DNA of 64,000 nt from Archegozetes longisetosus (Eukaryota; Arthropoda; Arachnida; Sarcoptiformes; Trhypochthoniidae), in NCBI GenBank assembly GCA_018873245.2, contig JAEMBT020000001.1, forward strand, positions 4,154,001 through 4,218,000, in the 5' to 3' direction. Numbering within the stretch: position 1 is the first letter of the stretch; every line of letters begins with the position of its first letter. Position numbers and translations under genes: made by a program. The notes under the pieces were generated by a model. The model was given only the letters and a program-made list of their open reading frames with translations, searched no databases and was not told the DNA's origin. Of this stretch, positions 11,733 to 25,695 are shown piece after piece.

Positions 11733-12254
11733 AGTACAGAAAGTTTCATGTCAGCATGCAGTTGAACTGAATAGTAATGCTGATAAAACATAGATTCTGA
11801 GAAAAATCTTTATCAAAGTATCAATCAAATTAAAACTGATTATTCATCAGTAAGTCAAATAATAAGTCTGTAAAACAGTCTTTATTTTTGAAATGTCTTT
11901 TAGTTAAAGCATATCTTCAATATGTTAGTAAAATTAATCGAATACTAGTAAATAACTTAAGAGATGTTTTCGATACTTTTTATGAAATTAATTTTTAAGC
12001 AGTTGAATTCATACTTAAACAATTATTGGGATGTCAATTAAGTTATTCGATAATCTTACGAACGTATTGAAGACACATCTCAATTACAAAAACACTGCAA
12101 AAACAAAGACTGTTCTATAGACTCATTTTTTGACTGATTGACGAATAATCAGTTTTAATTTGATTGATATTTTGATGAGACTTTTCTCAAAATTGATGTT
12201 TTATCAGTATAACTACACAGTTAACAACATGCTAATGTGAAAATTTCTGTGCAT
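11733..12254. repeat. fold-back (long inverted repeat) MITE-like element
   Basis: Two arms of about 150-165 bp (about 11733-11897 and 12092-12254) are imperfect reverse complements. Shared stretches include CTGATAAAACAT, ATCAATCAAATTAAAACTG and the CAGTCTTT region. The central spacer is about 190 bp. This is the shape of a long-TIR MITE or fold-back element. Target duplications were not clear, and no coding sequence lies inside. Confidence 0.75.
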
Positions 12255-12419
12255 TAGGCAATTTGAATAATGCTTACAATAGCGTTCACCAAATAAAATA
12301 AGTTAGAGACTAATTGAAAATCATCTTTATTAGACCTTATTTTTGATTTTAAACTTTTATATTCAGACAATCTTTGCTTTAAACAAATCGAATGTTTTCC
12401 TTGACTCGCAATTAGTTTT

Positions 12420-13226
12420 CTATGACGAAAGTCTTCTCCTAACTACATGTCTACTTCCTAATCTATATTGATTTGAGGTTGGAGTTCGAGTCCTAGAAGC
12501 TGATCTGCCATCATTAATGTCAAAATCTATTCTATCGAAACGTCCGACAACTGGCTGGTTATCAATAGAGAAGACCTGAAATCCTGGCAATAATGACTGG
12601 CTATTGAATTGATGTGTCTGTTGTAACACTCTTTCAGATGGTTCCAAACCAACGCTTAAGTCTAAGTATTGTCTGTATGGTCGACCATCAATGATACGCT
12701 CCAAAACAACAACTCTTGCTTGAGATCTGTACCAATTTCTATAAGAAATAAGAGCCAATTGTAAGAGAATACTATTGAAGAGCGACGCGACAAAAGTGAG
12801 AACAATCCTTGGGTTTTTAATATCTCCTTGTCGAGTGTGTGACTGAAAATACGAAATCTCTTCAAATCGTATTTCATTCATGAATTGCATATTTAGCACA
12901 AAGAATAGAATTGTGAACACAATTCCTGCGCCTCTTGTCATGAATGCTTTGAAAGTTGGATATCTTATAATTCTCTGATCTCTAAAGTGTTTACCACACA
13001 AATCGCACGGAGAGTCGAAATTGTTGACGATAAGATGTGCCACACATGAAAAGTGAATAGGAGCTGATTCTCGGCCACAGGCACACAAATTAACGAATGG
13101 TTCACATTTTTGTTCGGCTGTTTGTCTACAGACTCGACATTTTTGTGCTAGTTCTTGAGTCCGTTGGTTTCTTTTCTGTTCTTTGTTTCTGTTATTACTC
13201 TCCTGATTTTCTGAGTTATTTACCAT
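12420..13226 (-). CDS. RING-CH (MARCH-like) membrane E3 ubiquitin ligase
   Basis: A 268-residue single-exon protein from ATG 13226 (an upstream in-frame GTG is not needed). Residues 30-77 carry a C4HC3 RING-CH finger: CRVC at 30-33, CAC at 48-50, H58, C61, then CDLC at 74-77. Two hydrophobic segments follow at about 94-113 and 138-158, separated by a short charged loop. A cytosolic tail of about 110 residues ends in a Ser/Arg-rich stretch. A RING-CH finger plus two membrane spans is the MARCH topology. These enzymes ubiquitinate membrane proteins to drive endocytosis or ER-associated degradation. The spacing between the second and third Cys is slightly long and the first cluster has extra Cys (C41), so it is a divergent member. 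Its substrate cannot be inferred. Confidence 0.82.
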   Translation of the reverse strand: MVNNSENQESNNRNKEQKRNQRTQELAQKCRVCRQTAEQKCEPFVNLCACGRESAPIHFSCVAHLIVNNFDSPCDLCGKHFRDQRIIRYPTFKAFMTRGAGIVFTILFFVLNMQFMNEIRFEEISYFQSHTRQGDIKNPRIVLTFVASLFNSILLQLALISYRNWYRSQARVVVLERIIDGRPYRQYLDLSVGLEPSERVLQQTHQFNSQSLLPGFQVFSIDNQPVVGRFDRIDFDINDGRSASRTRTPTSNQYRLGSRHVVRRRLSS

Positions 13227-14161
13227 GATTTTCAGTAACTTTTTCACTGATACTGGAATTAAGATCTAATCAGATGATAAATTTTTAAAATTTCAACTGA
13301 AATCCATTTCCAAAGTGATTTTTAGTAATCGTATTATTGTAGATCACGCTCATATTCGCCAAATTTAAGTTAACAGCAGTTCGTTTCATTTAACTTGGAC
13401 CTGTTATTTAAATTTCCTATCTTTTAGAATGATTTACAACAGCACCAGCAGATAAATTGATTGAGACTGAAGTATTACAATTGAATCTTTATTTAGGTCA
13501 ATTCAATGAACATAGTCGTTGTTGTCTATTAAGAATCTTATAAAGTACAACTTTTGCGTCAAATAGTTTAATAAACCGAAAGTATAGAGAAACGAAACTC
13601 GAAATAAATTATAATTAGCTTTAAGATTATTAATTAAACTATTGGGTCAATTAATTTTTGATATCGAATGGCAACTCATTCTCAGCTTAAACTCAAGTAT
13701 GAAAATAGTGTTCCTCAAAAAATTATATTTAGTGTTAGGGAGAACGAGCTTGAACTCATTCTCACAAATAAGATCTGACAATTGAAGTGCTAAAAACTAA
13801 TTTTGAAATTTTTTAGCACTTTCAAAATGAATCAATATACTTAATAGTTAAAATCAGCACTAATCTAAAAATAATGCTTTTTGTGTCGATTTTCTCAATC
13901 ATTTTGACAGATTTTGAGGAAAAGTTTTCAAATGAGCTTTTTTAAATCCAGATGTAGAGATTACTTCAGTTTTGATGTAGCAAATAAAACATCTGAATCA
14001 ACAATAGGTAAAACTTAATGGATTGCTACTTTCATAGATAATTATTCAAAATGGAAAAATTGATGTAACACAATTTTTTGCTTAATCGACTAGAATTGTT
14101 TTTTAAAAAAAGAACAACAAATATAAAATATAAAATTATCAATTAGTAAAATTCATTATCG
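13227..14161. other. divergent intergenic region
   Basis: About 930 bp lie between the MARCH-like gene (minus) and the first four-helix protein gene (plus). It must contain both promoters. No recognised motif, repeat or ORF. Confidence 0.5.
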
Positions 14162-14620
14162 ATGGCTAGAATGTACTCATGTTCACGAACTGCATCACAG
14201 AAAGATTCTAAAAGACTTTTATTCCTCATTATGAAATTTGTAATAAAATCTATTGCGTGTATACTGGTAATAATTTCACTTGTTAGAACTGTCTATATTT
14301 TGGTTGACGAGTTGAAACAAATCAGAGAATACATGAGCACTACTGAAGAAAATGAAGAATATGTCGAAGAAATTCAAGCGACTACTTCTATTCAGCATTT
14401 AATTTACATCTCGTTGTTATTGTTGGCAACTTTTGGAATTTTTGCGGAAAGATATTCGTTAATTTTATTGTTTTCATTAGTAGGTCTTATTTTGAATGTG
14501 ACAAATCTTTGGAATTTCAAGTCATATCTATTTTGTTTAATTGATTTTTCTCTAATATTAACAACATTTGTATTGTCACTAATCTATTACAAAGATAAGA
14601 AAAATTCTAATGTTGAGTAA
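14162..14620 (+). CDS. small four-helix membrane protein, orphan family member 1
   Basis: Intact 152-residue frame starting at ATG 14162; the family is not recognised. After a basic Ser/Arg/Lys-rich N-terminus (residues 1-20) there are four hydrophobic segments, at about 24-48, 80-95, 99-113 and 118-141. An acidic loop (TTEENEEYVEE, about 59-69) lies between helices 1 and 2. The C-terminus is Lys-rich. The segment RYSLILLFSLVGLILN (about 97-112) matches KYPLLLSFSIVDLILD in the gene at 17961, and the helix/acid-loop/helix order is the same, so the two are paralogues. The topology resembles tetraspan proteins, but no tetraspanin CCG motif or disulfide pair is present. Single exon. Confidence 0.72.
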   Translation: MARMYSCSRTASQKDSKRLLFLIMKFVIKSIACILVIISLVRTVYILVDELKQIREYMSTTEENEEYVEEIQATTSIQHLIYISLLLLATFGIFAERYSLILLFSLVGLILNVTNLWNFKSYLFCLIDFSLILTTFVLSLIYYKDKKNSNVE

Positions 14621-16165
14621 AACTTATATTAGTTAAACATTCCAATAAAAATCAAATCATTTTCATGATTGAGAAAATATTGGTCATTGTTGTACCTCTT
14701 ATTCAAATAACAGGTAACACTTTGTATCATTGATGCAACTGTTTAAATGTTTAATAGAGATAAGAAGGCATTTTGTTTTCTATAAAGAAAACTATTCCGT
14801 AAATACTGTTTCACATTTTCCAAAATTTCGAAACAGTTAAAACTAACTAAATTGTAGGTCAAAAAGAATGAACATGGTTGTTCTAAAAACTTTAAAAGGA
14901 TGTCCATGAAACAAACATACAAATTCAAAAATATGAGCTCTCTTTTGATTTACCAATTTACTTAAAACCATTTCTCGTATTTGTAGGAATGCGTTATAAA
15001 ACCTTGAGTTAAATAGCTTTGAGTCAATACGAAATATACGTTATTTTGTATTACGATGATAATCAAGTTATATGATAAACAAAGTTTGAATCAAAATCGT
15101 AAATGAAAGAGTTACTACTTCATAACTTTATTAAACTTAAATAAGTGAAGATTAACTTTTAAGTAAATGTTCAACTTTTGTCAACTATTTCGATGAGTTT
15201 GACAAGCATTTAAGCGTTCGATATTATGTTAACTCAGTCAATAAATTATAAGAAAATACTTTTAAAAGATATTAAAAGGCAGTTCAATTTATTATCAGTT
15301 TATCAAACAATAAACGCAATAATAATTTAAACGAATGAGAGACACAACCGTAGGCATAGAATGAGTGATAACATGAACAAATAGAATGAACAGTTAAGAG
15401 AAAACATTATGAAGTGTTTGCTATGTATTTTTTAATCGCATTATTATTAGTCTTTCGAGATAAATCGCTATAAAGCCAATTGTCAAAATGTTTTCAATTA
15501 CTATAACATCAAAACTTATGGTAAAATTGATTTGAGTTGCAATCAAAGTCAATCATTGTTTTGATAAACAAGAAGTTGTTCTCAAAAATCAATAGGAGAA
15601 CAAAATTGAGTATTTCTATACAACTAAGCGAACAAGAAGTAAAACACAATTAAAACGGAATTAAGAAACATTCTCATTGATTTATTCATAGAGTTAATGC
15701 AAAAATAATGCTGAAATCAACAACTCTACTTGAAATATTGAGAATCAGATTTTTATAGATTTTATACCATATTGCTTGAAAACAAATCATTTAATGCAAA
15801 ACTGCACCAAATATGACAATAATTGCAAATTGCTTTTAATTTATGGTAGTGAAATGCTACCCATCTTCAGAACGGACTGATCCGGACTAGAAATGATTGA
15901 GAACTAGATCATTGAAGAAGGTATTGATTATTGCATTATTAAAAGTGAAACTAATTTGCTTAATCAAAATAGAAGACTTGTGCTCATCATACTAATGTTG
16001 AAATTGATTTGATTTTTAACAGATTTCAATTCAAGTGATTGACTAGCTTAAAAAACTTTAAATTATAGTATTTTTAAGAATATTTCATTTTCGTCTATAT
16101 GTTCAAGAGTTTGCTTATATTTAAGTATATTTTCTCGAGTTCTCTGCGTTTAAAATAAGCTAACG
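14621..16165. other. intergenic spacer
   Basis: AT-rich sequence to the target-site duplication of the hAT element at 16174. A minus-strand open frame near 14743-14928 has no support. Nothing else is recognised. Confidence 0.5.
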
Positions 16166-16173
16166 GATCCAAA

Positions 16174-17373
16174 TACTGATGAGCAGGTCCGAGTCTTCAG
16201 GTCTTTTTGAAAGACTCGGACCTGGGACCTGGACCTCTAACCCAGGACCCGGACTCGGACCTCTTGGAAAATTGAAGACCTGGACTCGGACTCGGAACTC
16301 GACCTCAAGACTCGGACCCGGACTCGGGACCTTGGTTCTTCAAATCTTTAAGACTCGGGCCTCAAGACCCTGACTCTGATACAAAACAATTCTGTAAGTG
16401 AAATATTTGATAATGATTGCCTTTTATGTGAGGAATTGAGTGACTTTTGAAATCATTCAAAGAGGGAACAAACTTATAACAAGACCTAAATATGTAAGCA
16501 TATGCTTAATTTTGCTAGTTCTCAAACTTTTTATTAGCAATTAAATGATCACAATAATTCAAGTAACAGTTCGATTAAACTTTATGCTGAAATATGCTTT
16601 TGAAGTTTGATAAGTATAAAGATTTACTTGAAACTGATATCACAAAATTTGCTGTTATACTTGACTTCGCTTGAAACTCGATTTTTCGGAGAATGATCAA
16701 ACGTTAAAACAAGTATTTGTTGATTTCTTCAAGAAAAATTATCACCAGATCATTCAATTTCAAATTGAAAGTTCAAATGTTTCGTTTGTCTCTAAATTTG
16801 TAAAGACAAGAGTTGAAACATACGATGAAATTGAAAAGTACGTTTGCTTATAGCTGATTGGAAAACTGAGCCTTTGTTTTCGTGGAAACAATTGTTTAGG
16901 ATTTCCTTATCTTTTACATTTTGCATTTGAAATACTTATCACTCCAGCATAGTGTTTCTTCAAAACATGTATTTCCAAATCTGGAGATTTGATCAGCAAA
17001 AAGAGAAGTCAATTGAGCATTAATTCTGTTAGACATTGCGTGTATCTCGTTTCATGAATAACTTATTTTGCAATTTTAAAATAAATGATTAATATTATGT
17101 TAATATTTGTTGATTTTACTATCAATGATTTAATAAAAATTAAAATTTTTGAATGATAATATTTTGTCTATTGTTAATTTTTAAGTTTTAAAGGGAGTCC
17201 GAGTCCAGGACCTGAAGTCTTTATCAAAGACCTGGACTCGGACTCGGACCTCTAGCTCAGGACCCGGACCTGGACTTCTGCCAAATATAAGGACTCGGAC
17301 CCGGACTTTAGGACCTCAGGACCTCAGGTCCCAAGTCTTTAACCGTCTTGAGGTCCAGACTCGCTCATCAGTA
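16174..17373 (+). mobile_element. hAT element with GC-rich subterminal repeats (copy A)
   Basis: 1200 bp with terminal inverted repeats TACTGATGAGC and GCTCATCAGTA, flanked by a perfect 8-bp target duplication GATCCAAA (16166-16173 and 17374-17381). This is diagnostic of hAT. About 190 bp at each end is built of repeated GGACTCGGACCTGG-like units, strikingly GC-rich against the host DNA. The interior keeps the last part of an hAT transposase in broken frames: a KLDF...NDQTLKQ block (about 16671-16853) and a decayed dimerisation-domain region near 16950-17060. No intact transposase remains, so it depends on another copy. Copy B lies at 46323. Confidence 0.9.
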
Positions 17374-17381
17374 GATCCAAA

Positions 17382-17960
17382 TATTATGCCAAATTAAGAG
17401 TCTATTTCCAAATCAAACTCAAGACTCGGTCCTAACGCGGAACTCGAATAATTCAATTTTTGATTAGTGTTAAAGAATGTTGCATAATTTAAGCTCATTT
17501 GTAACAACTGGAAAATATTTCATATTTACTTGTGCAATAATTTAGAGATAAATTTATTTCTCTCATCAATTGTCATTTGATTGTGAATAATAAATATTAT
17601 ACCAGTCTTTATCGTATTTTCAACTCATCAGGCATTCAAAGTATTAGTTGATATACAATAATACAAAATCTCTTTTATTTTCAGGTAGAGTACAACTGAA
17701 TAAATAGATACAGTTAAAGCTGTTTAACTTTCACATGTGGTTAGATGGTTTTTAAGAAACAATAGCAATTAAACCATACTTTTCCATGAGATTTTTATAC
17801 TGTTCTTTTAAAAACATTTAAGTGTATGTTAAAGTTAGATAGGTTTTACCGTAGCTGCATTTGCTCAATAAACCAATGATCAAATACAAGAATGAAAATA
17901 GTTTATCATTTTGAGTAAAATAATCTAAAATTTTAGTATACTTTAAATTCAAATGATGTG
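17382..17960. other. spacer upstream of four-helix gene 2
   Basis: AT-rich. A two-codon upstream reading frame (ATG ATG TGA at 17953-17961) overlaps the start of the gene at 17961. No other feature seen. Confidence 0.45.
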
Positions 17961-18413
17961 ATGGCAGAAACACATCGATTACCGCGACCTTCTCTTGAAT
18001 CTATTTTACAGAAAATAAATACAAAGAGTGTCTTAAAATGGACAACGTTTTCACTTCTTGTTCTTATTATCATAAGAATAATTTGGAGTCTAATCGGAGA
18101 GTTGGCATATGTTCATAAAATCGATAAAGAGGTAGAAGAAGCATCTGAAGACATTCGTGTATATCAAGTGTCGATTTGGTCTACTCATGTCCTCTTTTTG
18201 GCTTATATTCTTCTGGCTATTTATGCGACAGTTAAAGAAAAATATCCCCTTTTATTGTCATTTTCGATCGTGGATCTAATACTTGATTTCATATATGCAT
18301 TCGACTGCGACAATATTTTACTGTTCATTTTTGAGTTAAGTGTCACTCTTATGACTTTCATAACTGCTTTCTACTATAGATTCAATCAGAATATACCCTG
18401 GAATCCATTCTAA
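17961..18413 (+). CDS. small four-helix membrane protein, orphan family member 2
   Basis: 150 residues from ATG 17961, single exon. Four hydrophobic segments at about 29-48, 74-92, 97-113 and 118-140 follow a basic N-terminus. The loop after helix 1 is charged and acidic (KIDKEVEEASEDIR). It shares the helix spacing and the motif KYPLLLSFSIVDLILD with the gene at 14162, and the acid loop with the truncated copy at 20426. No domain is recognised. A tiny ATG-ATG-TGA upstream frame overlaps the start codon and could reduce initiation. Position next to other copies points to local tandem duplication. Function unknown. Confidence 0.74.
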   Translation: MAETHRLPRPSLESILQKINTKSVLKWTTFSLLVLIIIRIIWSLIGELAYVHKIDKEVEEASEDIRVYQVSIWSTHVLFLAYILLAIYATVKEKYPLLLSFSIVDLILDFIYAFDCDNILLFIFELSVTLMTFITAFYYRFNQNIPWNPF

Positions 18414-20425
18414 TATTTTTATATAATTTTACATAGTTTTATTCTGATATCGATATTACAAGCTATAAACAGTCATATCAAACTTGAATGTTGTTCATAA
18501 GTTTGATATAAAACTAATTATTGTTGAGTTATTCGAAAGTTTCATTCCAGCAAACAATCCTCATAATTGTGAATTACAATAAATACTTTTTTAGACGAAT
18601 CTATTTCGTTAATGTTCAGAAAAAATGTAAGCATTCTTTAATTCGTCGTTTGAAATCAAAAAGAATAAAAAGAATTATTCGAAGAGTAGCTTTGATTTAT
18701 TGGAAAATCTTTGATTGATCTAACTAGAGCTTAGATTGAGTAAAAATATGAAAAGTCCACAGCTCTTAAGGCTTCAAATAGATGTGCATTTGAAGTTTTA
18801 TAAGTTGTTTGATAAGTTAATTATCAAGTTGAAAATAGTGAAGACTTTTACCATTAGCACGTCAATATTAAATTGATAAGTTACTCAATATTTTAACTTC
18901 AGGAACGTGTTGTTCAAAATTTTCAGGAAAAATCGAGAATCATACTGAAAAACAAAAATGATAAAGGTTTTTCACTATTAAAATCTAGTACAAGTTGGTA
19001 TTACATTAGCAAAAACTAAAAAGATTGAAAACCAACTCAAAATAATGATTAATCAGTTAAATAATGGCTTAAATTCATGGAGCCAGAAAACAGGTTATCA
19101 CAAATATACTTATCTCTGGGAAATCCTCGGAAGTTAGAAAACATCCTAAAAAGATTGCGGACTAGAATGCTAATGATGTCAGTATGAACAGTTATTTCAA
19201 GCATCATCAGACACGAAACTATTTTTAGAAATGAAAGTTCAATTTTGAGAAACAATTGATATTGAACGCACCAAATTCACGTTGCCTTGAAATAAGGATC
19301 TAATAAAATCTAATTATACTTTTATAACCATTTAGCACTACCATTTTGTTCGTTTCTATTGTTAAAGAGCACCATGAATCAAACATAAGACAACTTAAAA
19401 AAAAGAGAATCACCTTGAATTACATGGTATTAATCAAATTCATGTACTATTCTTGTTTTCTATTTTACAGCCTATCAACGGGTTTAGCAAAGCAGTCAAA
19501 CATATCAGTCAAACTGATTTATTTCAATATTTATTTATGAAAAATCTGAGCCCTTATAATGTTTAAAATTGAGTTTAAACTATTATTTTCAACATTTGTA
19601 TATCTGCTTGAAAACCATGACTTTTTGAGAGACCCCTATTATATAACTAGTTCTTAGTGAAGTTATCATAAGTAAATGGTGTCACTAGACTTTCTCCTAC
19701 CATTACAAGTTTTCCTATATTACATTTTCTGCAGTGAGTCACAAGAAATGAGAAAAAACTTGTGAGAACTGGGGATCTCCTAATGGTGTTTACCAACGCT
19801 TTGAGCTAAAAAGCGTTGACATAATTTTAGAACGATTTTACGCTTAATCAAAATTCAATTTGAATACTGTACAATGACAATAACTCTGATCTTTTACATT
19901 GAAATACAAACTTAAATGGTAAAAGCATCATATCCTCAGCATTATATAGCTTCTAAATTGACAAAAAATATGAACTGTTTCCAAATACTTTGAGTCAATA
20001 TTTATTAGTTGCAATAAATCGCTTCCTTTTCCACGAAGTAAAAGAATATAAAACTATATTTGTTGTCAAGAATTATTCATTTATCAAACGCAAAATTCCT
20101 AATTTCAACGCTTAATTGGTTTGATGCGCATTAGGCAAAAACTACTTTATTTTTATTGAATCCGGTTTTCCATCCCATTGACCAACTTTTTTAACTCAAA
20201 TTCTTTTATATCATAATAGTTTACATTTGCAGCTCTTTTCAGTACAGGATCTAAATTTCATATAAGTATCTTTGATTACAAAAAATTTTATTTAAACTTG
20301 AAGTGAAAGTTAGATCAATATAACATTAAAAGTTATTCCAGGTCTTTGAAAGTTGTCAAAAGTTTTTGAAAAGTGTAAACCGCCTTTGAGCATAGTGTTT
20401 GTGCATATAAAAGTTTCGATAAAAA
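18414..20425. other. 2-kb spacer between four-helix genes
   Basis: AT-rich, with a few short open frames (18521-18718 plus; 19049-19255 minus; 19346-19540 plus) lacking signal peptides, domains or paralogues. No transposon ends were recognised. Confidence 0.45.
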
Positions 20426-20575
20426 ATGTTAAGATATCTATTATTTAGTGTACTATTTGTAGCTTTTTTAGTTATGCTCGTTATGTCTTACAAACATTGG
20501 GATAAAGAGTTTGAAGAAGTTATCAAAGAGTCAACAGACGTCTTAATCAACAAATACGAGATTCAAGTTGATTAA
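20426..20575 (+). pseudogene. truncated four-helix family member
   Basis: A 49-residue frame that starts at ATG 20426 and ends TAA. It consists of one hydrophobic helix (about residues 4-20) followed by SYKHWDKEFEEVIKESTDV, which matches the helix-1 plus acidic-loop part of the neighbouring four-helix proteins (compare KIDKEVEEASEDIR in the gene at 17961). It stops exactly where helix 2 should begin, and no in-frame or spliced continuation was found in the next 400 bp. It is probably a 3'-truncated duplicate. A short functional one-helix peptide cannot be excluded. Confidence 0.5.
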
Positions 20576-21035
20576 GGCCTTAAATATATTAATATATTTA
20601 TACACATGCTCGAAGTCAAGTTCACGATATCAAAGTCCTAATTAATCAGATCTTTGTAATATTCATTTGTGCTTATTCTCATTGTAAGTATAATGAAATT
20701 TTTCTTCAATTTTTTTCGGCTAAATGAAATACAAATTTTTAAAAATCAATTTTGAAATCTTTGACGAGAAATAACTGAAAAATTGTAAAACTTCACGAAA
20801 ATTAAATTTTCATTCATGCAAATTAAAAAATGACAATAAATATATAAATCAAAACTTTTCAATTTTATTTCAGTCTCGCCGAGAAGTTAAACTTTTATAA
20901 ATCAATTGAACTAGTAGCAACACTTATCAATGATAGTTCCTGTAAAAATAAATTTATAGGACAGTATATCTTCGATTTCAATAGAGTAGTAAAACTTTAT
21001 TACAGTTAGATTACAAAGTAGTCGAGAAAATAATA
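20576..21035. other. spacer upstream of cathepsin-like gene 1
   Basis: AT-rich, no supported feature. It contains the promoter region of the next gene. Confidence 0.45.
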
Positions 21036-22258
<1,223 letters not shown>

Positions 22259-23960
22259 ATAGTCTTTCAAATAAATTTTAATGATTCAGAAAATTCTCAA
22301 TAATTAATCTTTTCAAAAGTCATTAAGATTATCTTGATTTTATTTATAATATTCTCGTTTGATTTATAAAAAATGCGAACTCATCCTGTTTAAATAAAAT
22401 AAAATAAAATAAAATAGATAGTTCCTAATGCTGTCCTTGTAAGACATTATTTGCTGTTTGGTCATTGTATTTGATTATGCAATACAACACAAAACTTGTG
22501 ATCAGAAACTATTATAATTTTGATTTCATAATACAATTTCTAAAGGAGAACTTCAATCATCTTTTTGATAACTTTATCACAATATAACAATACTCTTTTT
22601 AGTTGATTTGTTTATTTTAATTCTCATCTTGAGCAATGACTGAAATTCTCACAGCATAGGAAATTCTGTAAATTATTTTTGGATTCAATTTATTTTTTAT
22701 ATCTATTGAAATTTGATGTGCCGTTCTCATCAATTTTATTTTAGCATAAATTTTAATATTAAAAACCATAGATGACAAATTTTTGATTATGGTAATGTTT
22801 AATAAGGTTTGGCTAAATAAAATTAAAATTTGCAGAATTCATGTGCTATTCAACTATTCAATTAATTAGTTAATGAGCTATTGTTGAATTAGAACCCAAA
22901 CAATAATAAATATAGTTGCTACATCTTCAATTTTAATGTAAAAAATGATAAGATTAACAGACTCAGTATTTTCATATAATAAAAGCCATTAAACACTATG
23001 ACTATAACATAAAGTAGTTATTATTGTATACTTGAACTTGAAATTTCTTAAATTTTTTATTATATAAGAAAAATTGAAAATAAAAACCTTCATAACATTT
23101 CACTTTTTCGCTCAGCAACTTATAGACTTGATTGGATTAATAACATCAATCGATTAGATTACTAAATGATTGGATTCTTAAAATCAAATTTAAGAAAGCT
23201 ATAAAAATAAACTAGAATTAATAGAAAAATGTTATAGAATGCAGATATACATGTGAATGTTTGCAATTTAAATTAATAACTATGAATGTCGTATCTTAGA
23301 TTGAATGTGTCTGAAATTATTTTCAAAACTAGCTATCAAAATTATTCTAAATATATTTTGGATTGATGGTTATGAGAGTCACTCTAACTTGGAAAAATTG
23401 CTGTTGTATTAATTGATGGCCTTTCACATTACAAGACCTTGAGATAAGATGAGGCCAAATTTAGAATTTACTCATTGTCTCTATTCTTTAGAACCATGAG
23501 TTCTCAACATGATTCACTAATTCTTGCATCAATTGGTGTTCATATGACGTTTATTAAAGTGCTCATTTTTCAAATAACGACTCTTTAGCCATCTAATCAA
23601 ATAAATTTATTCAAATTTGAAAGTCACGAATGATTTCAAGGCTTTTTGTTTTCCAGTTTCTATCTGTGATTTGAGACTTTTGGGTTTAAGCGTGTGATTA
23701 ATTAAGGAAAATACCAAAACTATCGAGTTTTTTGTCTAACAATTTTCCATATTTTTCTCAATAATACAATGGTTTTTCCGATAAACATTATCTCTTGTTA
23801 ATGACTTGTTTTTAACTTATTACGGAGTTTGATATGACTATTAAAGCATTTGTCAAATTTCCCATTTATTAATAATTGAAGATAAAAATTGTACGACTAT
23901 CTTTTATGACATACAGTATATCATAAACCTAAAAAAATAAAACTCATTTAGAAAAGAAAA
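22259..23960. other. spacer between the two cathepsin-like genes
   Basis: 1.7 kb, AT-rich, with a small pentanucleotide microsatellite (22391-22416). No exon, ORF or transposon ends recognised. Confidence 0.5.
22391..22416. repeat. (TAAAA)n microsatellite
   Basis: About five uninterrupted TAAAA units just downstream of the first cathepsin-like gene. Confidence 0.9.
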
Positions 23961-25016
<1,056 letters not shown>

Positions 25017-25695
25017 GTTGTTTAAATGTCCCAAAAATATTTAATTAAAAAAGAAAAGACGTTCTGAGAAAATTCTAAGACTGTGTCGAATAGTTTTGCA
25101 ATAATGCTTAGTCTGAAGGAAATTATAGATTTTTAATACAATGTAATAGTTTATTATGCATTTCATCCAATATTAATTAAGGAACTATATGTTTGTATTA
25201 AACTTATAATTTCATTCTAGTCATCGAATATTCAAACATTTATTTGAGACACTTATAAATAATTCAAGAGTTAGTTATGTATTCAATTGTTACGACGAAT
25301 TTTGAATGAAAATATGATTAAAGCGTTTGCTGCTTTCTCAATTGAAAAACAAACCAAGCCATTGTAAGAATTGACGATTTTCAACATATGGCAAAAGTAT
25401 TATATGTATAGGATCGATAACTTATGGCTTTTCAATTAGTGTTCATTCAATTCTTAGGCATAGCATCATGTGTTCTTAATTTAATTTACTGTATTCCACA
25501 GGAAAACTATATTTTTTGCTCGATATCTTACTTAATTAATCCTACATAAAAGTCATTTTCTGCTAATCTTATTGATCTATATTTGTAAACTGAACGAAAG
25601 TTAATAGAAAAATTTATACTTGCATAGTACTTCTAATATGAAATATGAGGTAAATTTGTTTTGAAACTTTTGTCCTGTACGCTCTCGAGATAAGT
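25017..25695. other. spacer upstream of IR gene 1
   Basis: AT-rich, no feature recognised. A short upstream exon of the IR gene could be hidden here, but none was identified. Confidence 0.4.

Noticed and set aside
16179-16373. 64-codon frame of Gly/Pro/Ser/Thr composition
   Set aside because: It is a reading of the GC-rich subterminal repeat of the hAT element, not a gene.
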